A stretch of DNA of 64,000 bases from Caulobacter sp. CCH9-E1 (GTDB lineage Bacteria > Pseudomonadota > Alphaproteobacteria > Caulobacterales > Caulobacteraceae): positions 1 to 64,000 of the forward strand of contig NZ_LSJA01000098.1 of NCBI RefSeq assembly GCF_001556515.1. Reading direction: 5' to 3'. The notes under the pieces are model-generated. The model saw nothing but the letters and a program-made list of their open reading frames with translations. It was not told the DNA's origin and did no database searches. Every line of letters begins with the position of its first letter. Within the stretch, counting starts at the first letter, position 1. This document shows, piece after piece, positions 10,366 to 18,752 of the stretch. The position numbers were made by a program, and so were the translations under genes.

Positions 10366-10833
10366 CTAGCGGTTGGCGATGACGTCGAAGATCAGGCCCG
10401 TGGCGATGGCCGCGAGCACATAGTCATTGCCCGTGCGGTACCAATAGTAACCGCGGGGCGGCGGGCGCAGGTGGTAGCGATAGTAGTCGTTCACCACATA
10501 ACCCCGGCCGCGATAGTACGAGGGAAGATAAGCGCCTCGTCGCCAAGCCTCATAGCCCGGCCGATAACCGGGGCGCCCGTAATAGGCGACCGGCGGCGGG
10601 CCGTAGTGCCAGCGGCTGTTGTAGTAGTAGCCATTGTGGCGACCGTGGTCCCAACGATCGCGGCGATCCCAGCCGTTATGACGGCCGTTGTCCCAACGGC
10701 CGCGATCACGATCCCATTCACGGTCGCGATGGTCCCAGCGACCGCGGTCCTGGGCGCTGGCGTCCGTCGCTGACAGGGCCATCGGGCCGGCCACCGAAGC
10801 GACGGCGGCGATCGTGAGCAGCAGACGTTTCAT
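10366..10833 (-). CDS. RcnB-family periplasmic protein
   Basis: Secreted protein of 155 residues. It has a signal peptide (MKRLLLTIAAVASVAGPMAL, cut near DASA), an Arg/Asp/His/Trp-rich low-complexity region (RDREWDRDRGRWDNGRHNG), and the compact C-terminal RcnB-like domain. That domain shows YYRYHLRPPPRGYYWYRTGNDYVLAAIATGLIFDVI. RcnB in E. coli is linked to nickel/cobalt homeostasis, but this short family is widespread and mostly uncharacterised. AGGAGAAGACGAC precedes the ATG at 10833, deciding the start. It is a single gene between a facing and a divergent neighbour. Confidence 0.82.
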   Translation of the reverse strand: MKRLLLTIAAVASVAGPMALSATDASAQDRGRWDHRDREWDRDRGRWDNGRHNGWDRRDRWDHGRHNGYYYNSRWHYGPPPVAYYGRPGYRPGYEAWRRGAYLPSYYRGRGYVVNDYYRYHLRPPPRGYYWYRTGNDYVLAAIATGLIFDVIANR

Positions 10834-11020
10834 GTCGTCTTCTCCTATGGACGACGGCCGAAACCGCCGAGAGGTTCCCTCGACCTTTGACCGCATGATC
10901 GGGGCCGGCGACTGAACCTGGCCTGAACGCGGCCGACAGCTATGACGAAGGGGAGGTCTTGGCGGCCGGCCGCGGCGCCGCCATGGTCTTGAGACGCCGA
11001 CAACGAGACGGAGGAAACCG

Positions 11021-11746
11021 ATGACCCGACCGATCGCGCTCTACTACTGGCCGACGCCCAATGGCTGGAAGGTCTCGATCGCCCTGGAGGAGATGGGCCT
11101 GCCGTACGAGATGATCCCGGTGAACATCGGGACGGGCGAGCAGTTCAAGCCTGACTTCCTGGCGATCAGCCCGAATAACCGGATGCCGGCCATCGTCGAT
11201 CCTGACGGGCCGGACGGCCAGCCGATCTCGATCTTCGAGTCCGGCGCGATCCTACAGTACCTGGCGCGCAAGACCGGCCAATTCTATGGCGCGACCGAGC
11301 GGGATCGGGTCGCGATCGACCAGTGGGTGATGTGGCAGATGGCGGGACTTGGTCCCATGGCCGGCCAAACCCACCACTTCCGCCAGTACGCGCCGGCGAT
11401 CATCGCCGACCAGCGCCAGATCGCCTACGGCGTCGTCCGCTACACCAACGAGACCCATCGTCTCTATGGCGTATTGAACAAGCAACTGGAGGGACGCGAT
11501 TTCATCTGCGGCGATCTGTCCATCGCCGACTTCATGGTCTGGCCCTGGATCGTTCCCTGGAGGAACCAGGGCATTATCCTGGATGAGTTCCCCAATTTGA
11601 GGAGCTGGTTTGAGCGGGTCGGCGCCCGGGAAGCCGTCCAGAAAGGCTTCAAGCTGGGCGCGGAGCTGCGGTCGCAAGGCCTACAAGCCTCAGGAAAAGC
11701 GGCCGAAGAGGCGCGAAAGGTGCTGTTTGGACAGCGCGCGCGTTAA
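11021..11746 (+). CDS. Glutathione S-transferase family protein (YfcG/YghU-like)
   Basis: A cytosolic thioredoxin-fold plus helical GST of 241 residues. The N-terminal domain runs IALYYWPTPNGWKVSIALEEMGLPYEMIPVNIGTG, then NNRMPAIVD (cis-Pro) and IFESGAILQYLARKTG (gamma-glutamyl contact E-S). The C-terminal domain contains FICGDLSIADFMVWPWI (N-capping box). The TPNGWKV active-site segment and long C-terminus are typical of the Nu-class enzymes with disulfide-bond reductase activity. GGAGGAAACCG precedes the ATG. Confidence 0.9.
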   Translation: MTRPIALYYWPTPNGWKVSIALEEMGLPYEMIPVNIGTGEQFKPDFLAISPNNRMPAIVDPDGPDGQPISIFESGAILQYLARKTGQFYGATERDRVAIDQWVMWQMAGLGPMAGQTHHFRQYAPAIIADQRQIAYGVVRYTNETHRLYGVLNKQLEGRDFICGDLSIADFMVWPWIVPWRNQGIILDEFPNLRSWFERVGAREAVQKGFKLGAELRSQGLQASGKAAEEARKVLFGQRAR

Positions 11747-11747
11747 G

Positions 11748-11809
11748 GCGGCGTATACTATCGTTTACAGTCAGTAATAAGGCTGAGCGACTAGTATACA
11801 TTTCGCCGC
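11748..11809. repeat. Long inverted repeat downstream of the GST gene
   Basis: GTATACTA (11753-11760) and TAGTATAC (11792-11799) are perfect reverse complements. Flanking GCGGCG (11748-11753) and CGCCGC (11804-11809) also pair, giving a two-part stem around a loop of about 31 bases. No run of T follows, so it is not a standard terminator. It may be an operator or a transcript-end structure. Confidence 0.55.
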
Positions 11810-11918
11810 ATTCATCATGTCAGCGTGATTAACTATATGTTCAGTCGCGCTGGACTTTCCTCCATTCGTGCTCTGATCCGGCAGAACGCCGTGGCGAGCC
11901 TAAGAAAGGAGATGAGCC

Positions 11919-12197
11919 ATGATGTTGATGAACGAACCGCCGGCCGTCGTCGCCACCCTGCCGCTGCCGACCGCCGAGTCCACCGGCGACGAGCTGTTCC
12001 GCATGGGCCTGCTGTATTCGACCGGTCAAGGCGGCGCGCCGCTGGACTATGTCTCGGCCCACATGCTGTTCAACCTGGCCGCCATGCGCGGTTCGATCGA
12101 AGCCAAGCTCTACCGCAAGGAGCTGGCGCAGGAGATGGCTAGCGAAGACGTCGCCGAGGCTCAGCGCCAGGCGCGCGAATGGCTCGCCCACGGCTGA
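11919..12197 (+). CDS. Small Sel1-repeat-like protein
   Basis: 92 residues, with AAGGAGATGAGCC directly in front of the ATG, a strong ribosome site that supports this short gene. The middle matches one Sel1/TPR-like unit: DELFRMGLLYSTGQGGAPLDYVSAHMLFNLAAMRGS, with the usual G-x-G-x-x-x-D-x-x-x-A layout. A helix rich in Glu and Ala (IEAKLYRKELAQEMASEDVAEAQRQAREWL) follows. No signal peptide, so cytoplasmic. Sel1 repeats mediate protein contacts; the partner is unknown. Confidence 0.75.
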   Translation: MMLMNEPPAVVATLPLPTAESTGDELFRMGLLYSTGQGGAPLDYVSAHMLFNLAAMRGSIEAKLYRKELAQEMASEDVAEAQRQAREWLAHG

Positions 12198-12295
12198 GCC
12201 CGGATCTCCGGGCTCCCTGTTCCTTGTCCGCAGTCGCCTGAACGGGCGCCGCATACAGCGGCCGCCTGCCGCTTAGCTTTTGATCGCGCCCCTCG

Positions 12296-12323
12296 CAGGG
12301 CCGGCGCTTCTAAGCCCGGCCTG
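12296..12323. other. GC-rich hairpin near the end of the sugar-transferase gene
   Basis: CAGG-CCGG and CCGG-CCTG arms pair around GCGCTTCTAAGC with a small bulge. It lies downstream of the facing 12381-13895 gene and the plus-strand Sel1 gene. Without a T tract its role as a terminator is doubtful. The remaining bases between 12198 and 12380 show nothing else I can name. Confidence 0.35.
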
Positions 12324-12380
12324 TGACCAGGGGCGTTTCTGGTCGCATCCTCGCGCGTCCAGCCTGGCTCGATCCGCCGC

Positions 12381-13895
12381 CTAGCGCACCGCCGAGCGGT
12401 CGCCCAGCAGGCACGGCGCGGTCATCAGGATGATGTAGAGGTCCAGCCAGAACGACTGGCGCTCGATATATTCGACGTCCAGCGCAACCCGGCGCCGCAC
12501 GCATTCGGGCGTGTCGACGGGCCCGCGCGAGCCCTTGATCGCCGCCCAGCCCGTGAGGCCGGGCTTCATGCGATGGCGATGGGCGTATTCGGCGACCAGC
12601 TTGGCGGACTCGACGCCAGCCGTCTTCATCCCGACCGCGTGGGGGCGGGGACCCACGATCGACATCTCGCCGCGTAGAACGTTGAAGAGCTGAGGCAGCT
12701 CATCCAGGCTGGTCTTGCGGATGAAGCGACCGACGCGCGTCACCCGATCGTCGCCGGCGCGGATTTGGCGCGCGGCTTGCGCGTCCGCCGCCTCGTGGCG
12801 CATCGAACGGAACTTCCAGACCAGGAATTCCTCGTTGTTGAAGCCGTGACGGCGCTGGCGGAAGAAGACCGGGCCCGGACTGTCCAGCTTCACGGCGAGC
12901 GCTGTCGCCAGCATCACCGGACCCGCCGCGACCAGGCCCAGCGTCGCAAGGGTCAGATCCATGGCTCTCTTGGCGACGATGCGACCGCGAAGATCGCGCC
13001 AGCCCGATAGCGAATGCTCTACGCCCATCGCGATCCGCGCCAGGGTCGCGTCATCCTCGTCGGGCGTTCCACCGTCCACGAACAGATTCAGAGGATGGGG
13101 CAGGACGCCCAGCTTCTCGGACAGTTCGTGGACGCGCGTTTCGGCGCTGGCGGTGATGGCGATGACCACCCGGTCGATGTAAGGTGTGAGCCGATGCTGG
13201 AGCAGGGCGTCAGTGTCGCCCAGCAGCGGCACGCCCAGGATGTTCACGGACGCGCGACGCAAGCGATCATCAAACAGGCCCAGCACATTCACTTCGCCGG
13301 TGCGCATCGCCGCCTCGATCAAGCGCTGAGCGTTGGCCGTGGCCCCGACGACCACCACATTCGGTGTCAGCAGGCCCTGGCGACGCGCATGGTCGATAAG
13401 CTTCCACCAGACCCCATGCAGAGCGACTAGGAAGGCGCTGGCGGCCAGCAGGGGGAGCGCTGAGCGCGCGTCCATGGGATTGAAGATCAAGGAGGCGAGG
13501 GTGGCGGAAATCGCCGCAACCGTCAGAGCCTTGCCCACGTGGCTTAGATGGCGCGCCAGACTCTGCCTGCGCGGAAAGGCGTAGGCGCCGAACACCCGCA
13601 TCGCGATGGGAACCGCGAGCGTCCAAGCCGCGCCCGTCAGAAGATCTCGGCCCAGAGTGACGGGCGCGGCCATCAGCACGGCGCTGGCGACGTCCACGAC
13701 GCGAAACGCCCGTGCGAGCCACCGCGCATCCATCCGCGAGCGCGACGGCAGCAGTTTCCCCGGGCGCAGCGAAGGCTGCCGCCGCCTTTCGCCGCGCGCA
13801 GAGTCCTCTTGGCCGCCCCGGGCCAAGACGTCCCCCGAGGCGTTGAACGCGAAGGCCGAGACGCGCGTGGAATTGGGCTCTGGAATAGGCTGCAT
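12381..13895 (-). CDS. Undecaprenyl-phosphate sugar phosphotransferase (PssY/HfsE/WcaJ type)
   Basis: Initiating polyisoprenyl-phosphate hexose-1-phosphate transferase for exopolysaccharide or holdfast synthesis; about 504 residues from the ATG at 13895. Several hydrophobic segments and a CoA-binding/NAD-like middle domain (TPNVVVVGATANAQRLIEAA) form the N-terminal half. The C-terminal catalytic domain carries FFRQRRHGFNNEEFLVWKF, RFIRKTSLDELPQLFNVL and GEMSIVGPRPHAVGM, the conserved bacterial sugar transferase motifs. Caulobacter has three redundant paralogues (HfsE, PssY, PssZ); I cannot say which this is, though it stands alone rather than in a polysaccharide cluster. In-frame starts up to 13988 exist, so the N-terminus is uncertain. 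Confidence 0.88.
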   Translation of the reverse strand: MQPIPEPNSTRVSAFAFNASGDVLARGGQEDSARGERRRQPSLRPGKLLPSRSRMDARWLARAFRVVDVASAVLMAAPVTLGRDLLTGAAWTLAVPIAMRVFGAYAFPRRQSLARHLSHVGKALTVAAISATLASLIFNPMDARSALPLLAASAFLVALHGVWWKLIDHARRQGLLTPNVVVVGATANAQRLIEAAMRTGEVNVLGLFDDRLRRASVNILGVPLLGDTDALLQHRLTPYIDRVVIAITASAETRVHELSEKLGVLPHPLNLFVDGGTPDEDDATLARIAMGVEHSLSGWRDLRGRIVAKRAMDLTLATLGLVAAGPVMLATALAVKLDSPGPVFFRQRRHGFNNEEFLVWKFRSMRHEAADAQAARQIRAGDDRVTRVGRFIRKTSLDELPQLFNVLRGEMSIVGPRPHAVGMKTAGVESAKLVAEYAHRHRMKPGLTGWAAIKGSRGPVDTPECVRRRVALDVEYIERQSFWLDLYIILMTAPCLLGDRSAVR

Positions 13896-13901
13896 GGCGA
13901 C

Positions 13902-13920
13902 CGATGTTCGGAAAACATCG
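13902..13920. promoter_or_regulatory. Perfect palindrome just upstream of the sugar transferase start
   Basis: CGATGTT and AACATCG are exact reverse complements separated by CGGAA. The element sits 7 bases in front of the chosen ATG at 13895 (minus strand), so it would lie in the leader. It could be a repressor site or an RNA hairpin covering the ribosome-binding region, where no good Shine-Dalgarno is seen. Confidence 0.4.
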
Positions 13921-14027
13921 TTCAATGTAGTGAAGGCTTCTAAGTGCGACGTTAACACGCACATTTTTGGCATTGACGCCGTTGTCATGTCGCACCGAAC
14001 AGGCTATCGAACCGCTCCCTCTCAGGA

Positions 14028-14118
14028 GGAGACGTGGCCGAGAGGCTGAAGGCACCGCTTTGCTAAAGCGGCATACCTCAAAAGGGTATCGAGGGTTCGA
14101 ATCCCTCCGTCTCCGCCA
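14028..14118 (+). tRNA. tRNA-Ser (GCT)
   Basis: Complete class II tRNA. The acceptor stem GGAGACG pairs with CGTCTCC, and the D arm is GGCCGAGAGGCTGAAGGC. The anticodon arm CCGCT-TTGCTAA-AGCGG gives anticodon GCT, which reads AGC/AGU serine codons. The long variable arm (catacc...ggtatc) is typical of tRNA-Ser. The T arm is GGGTTCGAATCCC, followed by discriminator G and encoded CCA. Confidence 0.97.
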
Positions 14119-14158
14119 TCACACTTCCGTCCAGCTTGGTCGATGCGCGTCGCACGCG

Positions 14159-14550
14159 GTTGAGCTGTTCAAGAAGTACGTGACGCAGTTCAACCTGCCG
14201 ACAGGGCTGGTGAAGAAGAACTCCAACACCAACGCGCCGGTGAACCGCCTGGACGCTCAGTTCAGCCGGGAGCTGCCGACCTGATCAACGGCCACAAGCT
14301 GAAGGTCCAGGTCGATGTCCGCAACCTGCTGAACCTGATCAACCGCGACTGGGGCCTGGTGTCGGAATATGGCGACATCAACACCCTGGCTCGGGTCGAC
14401 TGCTTGAAGGAAGGCAACGCCCTGGCGACGGCCAGCGACTCTGCGTGCCTCCGCTATCGCTACTCCAGCGTCCCGACCTCGGTGACCAAGACCCGCAACA
14501 CGGGCCTGTCGCTCTGGTACATGCAGGTCTCGCTGCGGTACGAGTTCTAG
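14159..14550 (+). pseudogene. C-terminal remnant of an Oar-like TonB-dependent receptor
   Basis: Right after tRNA-Ser, two frames together read as the end of an outer-membrane receptor. VELFKKYVTQFNLPTG...RLDAQFSRELPT runs to a stop at 14284. A one-base frame change near 14280 then gives LINGHKLKVQVDVRNLLNLINRDWGLVSEYGD and a barrel ending LWYMQVSLRYEF before the stop at 14548-14550. The closing aromatic strand (F at the last position) is the outer-membrane insertion signal. Only about 130 residues of an expected 900-1100 remain, and there is at least one frameshift, so it is non-functional. Its old terminator still follows. Confidence 0.82.
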
Positions 14551-14599
14551 GCTGCTTGCAAGCGGATCGAAGGCCAGCTCTGGCCTCCATTCCACGACG

Positions 14600-14630
14600 C
14601 CGCCGCGGCCCTGGCCGCGGCGGTTTTCGT
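14600..14630 (+). terminator. Intrinsic terminator of the receptor remnant
   Basis: ccgccgcggcc (14600-14610) pairs with ggccgcggcgg (14613-14623), followed by TTTTCGTTT. It sits 50 bases after the pseudogene stop and faces the 3' end of the next gene. Confidence 0.82.
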
Positions 14631-14631
14631 T

Positions 14632-15117
14632 TCACGCCGAGCGTCGCTCGAAGGCCTGCAGCGTCTTCATCATGCGCTGGACCTTGGCGTGCGTGCGCCG
14701 CGCGGCGTCCCGGCGCTCGGGGGTGTTGTCGGCGGTTTCCGGGACGATGAAGCCGTTGCGGCCGCGCCTGACGATCTGTCCGCTGGCCTCCAGCGCCACG
14801 AAGCGGCGTCGCACGGTCTCGTAGGGCTGACCTAGCGATTGGGCGACCTGGCGGATCGTAAGGGGGCGACGCTCCCGGTCCGGCGGCGCCTTGTCCAGCG
14901 TTGCGAACTGCTCGGCCGGCAGGTGGGCGCAGTTGCCCGAGCTCAGCGCGGCCAGCACGAGCACCGAAAGCAGATCGCCGTCATGGACCTGGAGGCCGGC
15001 GATCAGGTGATCGAGCAGGAAGTCCATCGCCACGCGCGCCGCGGCCGCCGCGGGCAAACGCCCTTCGGTCGCCAGCACGGCGGGCGAGGGCGCTTGTGTT
15101 GCGGCTAAGCTTGTCAT
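14632..15117 (-). CDS. Small winged-helix DNA-binding protein, function unknown
   Basis: 161 residues from the ATG at 15117. An alternative TTG start at 15147 adds ten residues; neither has a clear ribosome site. The N-terminal half is helical (AAARVAMDFLLDHLIAGLQVHDGDLLSVLVLAAL). The second half contains a clear winged helix-turn-helix: PLTIRQVAQSLGQPYETVRRRFVALEASGQIVRRGRNGFIV. This resembles a CRP/MarR/GntR-type wing, but I cannot assign the family. It sits between two TonB-receptor pseudogenes, so it may be the surviving regulator of a lost transport locus. Confidence 0.75.
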   Translation of the reverse strand: MTSLAATQAPSPAVLATEGRLPAAAAARVAMDFLLDHLIAGLQVHDGDLLSVLVLAALSSGNCAHLPAEQFATLDKAPPDRERRPLTIRQVAQSLGQPYETVRRRFVALEASGQIVRRGRNGFIVPETADNTPERRDAARRTHAKVQRMMKTLQAFERRSA

Positions 15118-15289
15118 GCCCCATGCAGAAGGCCGACCGGGCGACAAAGGCTATAGGGCAGGTTGTCGCAGCCTACGCGGTTTCGGGACCCGCTTGGCGG
15201 CCGGCGAGGTTCGCCAGCCGCCGCTTGGCTCTACATCGGGCCACGCCGCCCGGGTTGGCCTGGAGGTCGAAAGCCGGCTCGCGCGGACG

Positions 15290-15631
15290 ATGGGAGGTGG
15301 CCGCGCCTGGCCGCCGAAGCCGTAGGTTATGCCGACAAAGACAGCTCGCAGGTCGAGGTCCATGGCTCGGCGCTCCTTCAGGGCGGCCTTCTGGATGACC
15401 AGCTTGTCGCCGAGGGGCCTGGATGTCCTTGCCCAGGCTGTAGCTGCGGCGGTCGATCGAGGTCTTGATGTCCTGGTTGGACGGGGCGGTGATGGTCACG
15501 CCCGCACCTCAGCCGACGGTTCCTTTTTCGCGGGCGGCGGAGTCGAGGCCGGCGTCTGGGCGTAGGCGTTGGCGCTGAAAGCGACCAGGCCGCGGCGGCC
15601 AGCAGGGCGGCGCGGCGGGGGCGTGGGTCAT
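15290..15631 (-). pseudogene. TonB-dependent receptor with its barrel deleted (N- and C-terminal ends fused)
   Basis: Reading the minus strand from the ATG at 15631, which has AGAGGAG upstream, a signal peptide can be followed only by changing frame: RRAALLAAAAW, then FSANAYAQTPASTPPPAKKE. After a stop and another frame change comes ITAPSNQDIKTSIDRRSY and SLGKDIQA, the start of a TonB receptor plug domain. At about 15417 the sequence jumps to GDKLVIQKAALKERRAMD...RAVFVGITYGFGG, the typical end of such receptors. Hundreds of residues of plug and barrel are missing and at least two frameshifts are present. No other gene is seen between 15118 and 15727. Confidence 0.78.
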
Positions 15632-15709
15632 GGAAGGGTCTCCTCTGTTGCGAGGAACCTGCCAGGACGACTCAAAGCGTTGCAGTGCCCGCGGTCACGC
15701 GCTGGAGGG

Positions 15710-15723
15710 GACGTTTGTCATGT
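15710..15723 (-). promoter_or_regulatory. Upstream element shared with the 21.85 kb promoter region
   Basis: On the minus strand this reads ACATGACAAACGTC, about 80 bases upstream of the receptor pseudogene start. The same 14 bases occur at 21845-21858, about 100 bases upstream of the UDP-glucuronate decarboxylase-like gene. The core is close to an inverted repeat, TGAC-AAAC-GTCA. Whether it is a -35 region or an operator cannot be decided. Confidence 0.35.
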
Positions 15724-15727
15724 GGGC

Positions 15728-16246
15728 TCAGGGCGCGAGCGCGTCCAATGTTTGAGGCGCGGCCGCCTCCGACCCATTGAAGATCAGGGTCCGGGTGACG
15801 CCCAGGCGGCGGACGTTCACCTGGTTGACCTGATCGCCGTAGACGTCCGCGAACATGGCGGCGCGTACGGTGATCTCCGCCGAAATGTCGCCGGGGGTGA
15901 TTTTGCCGACGTATTCCAGGCGGACTTCGTCAGCGCCCAGCGTCATGTCCTTGAGAACGAGCGGGACCGGAGCGCCGGACACCGCCACCGCGAACCGTTG
16001 GGCCATGTAGGTCTTCAGCGCCTCGATCGCGTCCGGATCGTCGAGGCTCGCCTGCGCGTCGGGCGCGATCACGGCCAGCGCCGGCTCCGCGTCGTGAGCC
16101 GGGATGCGATGGGTGACCGTGACGGCGCCCGTCTTGCCATCGATCTCCACGACGCTGAGCGCGCCGTGGCCGCGGTGCGCGGCCGCCGGGAGCGGGGCGA
16201 GCACGAGGCTCGCCACCGCCAGCAGAACGGCCGCGCGCCGGTTCAC
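15728..16246 (-). CDS. DUF6702-like exported protein
   Basis: 172 residues starting from GTG at 16246, which overlaps the stop of the M1 peptidase gene (GTGA), so translation is coupled. A signal peptide (VNRRAAVLLAVASLVLAPLPAAA) is followed by HRGHGALSVVEIDGKTGAVTVTHRIPAHDAEPAL. This is the pattern of the DUF6702 family, which begins with a His-containing strand after signal cleavage. It is likely periplasmic or surface-associated; no enzyme activity is known. Family members are often beside M1 peptidases, as here. The longer in-frame reading upstream lies inside the peptidase gene and is not used. Confidence 0.8.
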   Translation of the reverse strand: MNRRAAVLLAVASLVLAPLPAAAHRGHGALSVVEIDGKTGAVTVTHRIPAHDAEPALAVIAPDAQASLDDPDAIEALKTYMAQRFAVAVSGAPVPLVLKDMTLGADEVRLEYVGKITPGDISAEITVRAAMFADVYGDQVNQVNVRRLGVTRTLIFNGSEAAAPQTLDALAP

Positions 16247-18660
16247 TTGGAGCCTTCGTCCTTCTTGGGCTCCGCATTGGGCAGGGTGGCCAGGCTGTCG
16301 GGTTCGACCTTCAGATTGGCGTCCTTCATGCGGTTGGCGCCTTCCGGCGGCTTGGCGATCTTGATGGTCGTCGGGACGATCGCGCCTTCGTAGACGTTGT
16401 TGCCGCGATCGGCGTCGGCCGTCTCCCACAGAGAATCGATCTGCGCGCCCTTCAGCTGCTTCGTCGACACGTACTGCCAGGTGACCTGCTTGGAGTTCTT
16501 GCGCCAGATCTCCGCGGGGATGCGAACCGTCTCCGAGGAGCCGTCGGCGAAGTCCATCTTCAGGATCACCGGCATCACCAGGCCGCCGATGTTGCGGAAG
16601 GTGAAGCGATAGAGGTTGTCCTTGAAGTCCTGGGCGGCCTGCTCTTCCGGCGTCAGGTCCTCGCGCGCCGACTTGGCCTTCTTGCGGGCGCTGTCGAACA
16701 CCGCGAACTCGTCGTTCGCATTGTAGAAGTCGCGCGTCTTGGGATCGAGCTCGACGACCGTCGGCGCCTTGTTGTTCGCGGCCGTGCGCGATTCCGGCTC
16801 CTTGGCGCGCTCGGCCTTGCGAACGGAGGCCTCGACGTCGGGATCGCCGCTGTCGAGACGCCCTTGGACGACCTTGTCCAGAGCGATGTCGACGTGATCG
16901 GTCGAGTAGAACCAGCCGCGCCAGAACCAGTCGAGATCGATGCCCGAGGACTCTTCCATGGTGCGGAAGAAGTCATACGGCGTGGGGTGCTTGAACCGCC
17001 AGCGGTTCGAATATTCCTTGAAGGCGCGGTCGAAGAGCTCGCGGCCCATGATCGTCTCGCGCAGGATGACCAGCGCCGTCGCGGGCTTGGAGTAGCCGTT
17101 GGGACCAAACTGGATCACCGAGTCCGACTGGGTCATCAACGGCACCTGGTCCTGGCTGACCATGTACTCGACGATGTCCTTGGGCTCGCCGCGACGCGAC
17201 GGGAACTTCTTGTCCCACTGCACTTCGGCCTGGAACTCGAGGAAGCTGTTCAGGCCCTCGTCCATCCAGGTCCATTGACGCTCGTCGGAATTGACGATCA
17301 TCGGGAAATAGTTGTGGCCCACCTCGTGGATCACGACGCCGATCAGGCCGTACTTGGCGCGCTCGGTATAGGTGAGGGCGCCGGTCTTCTTGTCCTTCAC
17401 CGGCCGCGGGCCGTTGAAGGAGATCATCGGATATTCCATCCCGCCGACCGGGCCGTTGACCGATTGGGCCACCGGATAGGGATAGGCGAAGGTGAAGTCC
17501 GAATAGACCTTCAGGGTGTGGGCGATCGACTTGGTCGAATAGGCGTCCCACAGGGGGCGGGCTTCCTTCGGGAAGAAGGACATGGCCATCACGACCGGGT
17601 GCTCGGCCTTGGCGTCCGCCTGCTTCACGCCCAGGGCGTCCCAGACGAACTTGCGCGAGCTGGCCCAGCCGAAGTCGCGGACGTTGCTGGCCTGGAAGAC
17701 CCAGGTCTTCTCGGTCTTGGCCTTGCCCTTCTCGGCGGCCAGCGCCTCCTCGGGCGTCACGACATAGACCGGTTCGCTGGCGGTGCGGGCCTTGGCCAGA
17801 CGATCACGCTGGGCTTGCGAGAGCACCGCGGCGGGGTTCTGCAGCACGCCGGTGGCGGACACCACGTGGTCCGACGGCACAGTCAGGGCGACGCGATAGT
17901 CGCCGAACTCGAGCGTGAACTCGCCCGAGCCGAGGAAGGCCTTGTTGTGCCAGCCCTCGTAGTCCGAATAGACGGCCAGACGCGGGAACCACTGCGCGCC
18001 CTCGTAGATGCAGTTGCCGTCCTCGCCCTTGCCGGTGAAGCACTCGTAGCCGCTGCGGCCGCCGATCACCTTGTTCTCGACCATGGGCAGCGACCATTCG
18101 ATCGTGAACTTGGTCTCGCCGCCATTAGCCCGCACGGCGGCCGGCAGGTCGACGCGCAGCAGGGTGTCGACGACGGTGAACTTCAGAGGACGGCCCGAGG
18201 CGTCCTTCACAGACTTGATCGTGAAGCCGCCTTCCCATTCCTTCAGGCGTTGGATGCGCCGGACTTGGCCAAGGCTCATCGACTCGCCCGAGACCGTTTC
18301 GGTCATCTTGCTGATCGAGTCGCGCTTGTAGTCCTGGTCCAGCAGCAGCCACAGATAGGGCAGGTTGTCGGGCGAATTGTTGCGATAGGTGATCGTCTCG
18401 CGACCGGTCAGGGTCTTGGCGTCTTCGTTCAGACGCACCGCGACGTCGTAGTCGACCTTCTGCTGCCAGTAACGATAGCCTGGCGCGCCCGAGGCGTTGC
18501 GGTAGTCGGTCGGAGTCGGCCAGTCCTCGCCCTCCAGCTGGCGGAACTTGTCCTCGAACGGCGCCTTGGTCTGCTTGATGGCGTCGGCGTGAGCGACAGA
18601 AACGGCGAGCGCGGCCGCGATGACGCCGGCCACGGCGTAACGAATGGAACCCTTGGACAA
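16243..18660 (-). CDS. Exported M1-family zinc metallopeptidase
   Basis: Gluzincin aminopeptidase of 805 residues. The start is TTG at 18660, supported by GAGGGG eight bases upstream and a signal peptide (IRYAVAGVIAAALAVSVAHA). The zinc site is HEVGHNYFP (His445, Glu446, His449) with the third ligand Glu468 in MDEGLNSF. The gap between His449 and Glu468 is 18 residues, exactly as in the family. GGMEYPMISF is the upstream substrate-binding GxMEN-like loop, here GGMEY. Probably periplasmic, trimming peptides, perhaps those imported with the TonB receptor encoded just upstream on the same strand. Confidence 0.92.
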   Translation of the reverse strand: MSKGSIRYAVAGVIAAALAVSVAHADAIKQTKAPFEDKFRQLEGEDWPTPTDYRNASGAPGYRYWQQKVDYDVAVRLNEDAKTLTGRETITYRNNSPDNLPYLWLLLDQDYKRDSISKMTETVSGESMSLGQVRRIQRLKEWEGGFTIKSVKDASGRPLKFTVVDTLLRVDLPAAVRANGGETKFTIEWSLPMVENKVIGGRSGYECFTGKGEDGNCIYEGAQWFPRLAVYSDYEGWHNKAFLGSGEFTLEFGDYRVALTVPSDHVVSATGVLQNPAAVLSQAQRDRLAKARTASEPVYVVTPEEALAAEKGKAKTEKTWVFQASNVRDFGWASSRKFVWDALGVKQADAKAEHPVVMAMSFFPKEARPLWDAYSTKSIAHTLKVYSDFTFAYPYPVAQSVNGPVGGMEYPMISFNGPRPVKDKKTGALTYTERAKYGLIGVVIHEVGHNYFPMIVNSDERQWTWMDEGLNSFLEFQAEVQWDKKFPSRRGEPKDIVEYMVSQDQVPLMTQSDSVIQFGPNGYSKPATALVILRETIMGRELFDRAFKEYSNRWRFKHPTPYDFFRTMEESSGIDLDWFWRGWFYSTDHVDIALDKVVQGRLDSGDPDVEASVRKAERAKEPESRTAANNKAPTVVELDPKTRDFYNANDEFAVFDSARKKAKSAREDLTPEEQAAQDFKDNLYRFTFRNIGGLVMPVILKMDFADGSSETVRIPAEIWRKNSKQVTWQYVSTKQLKGAQIDSLWETADADRGNNVYEGAIVPTTIKIAKPPEGANRMKDANLKVEPDSLATLPNAEPKKDEGSK

Positions 18661-18752
18661 GTTCAGCCCCTCAATTCAGAACCCTGATGAACCCCGGCGA
18701 CACCTTGGCCAGGACGGTGGGGGAAATCATCCCTTTTTTCCGTCTGGAGGCG

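Noticed and set aside
16864-18687. 607-residue plus-strand frame opposite the M1 peptidase
   Set aside because: Antisense shadow; the zinc motif and signal peptide identify the minus-strand gene.
18715-18745. GGGGGAAATCATCCC followed by TTTTTT as a terminator
   Set aside because: The T run follows on the plus strand, where no gene ends. On the minus strand, where the receptor ends, the hairpin is weak and lacks a T tract.
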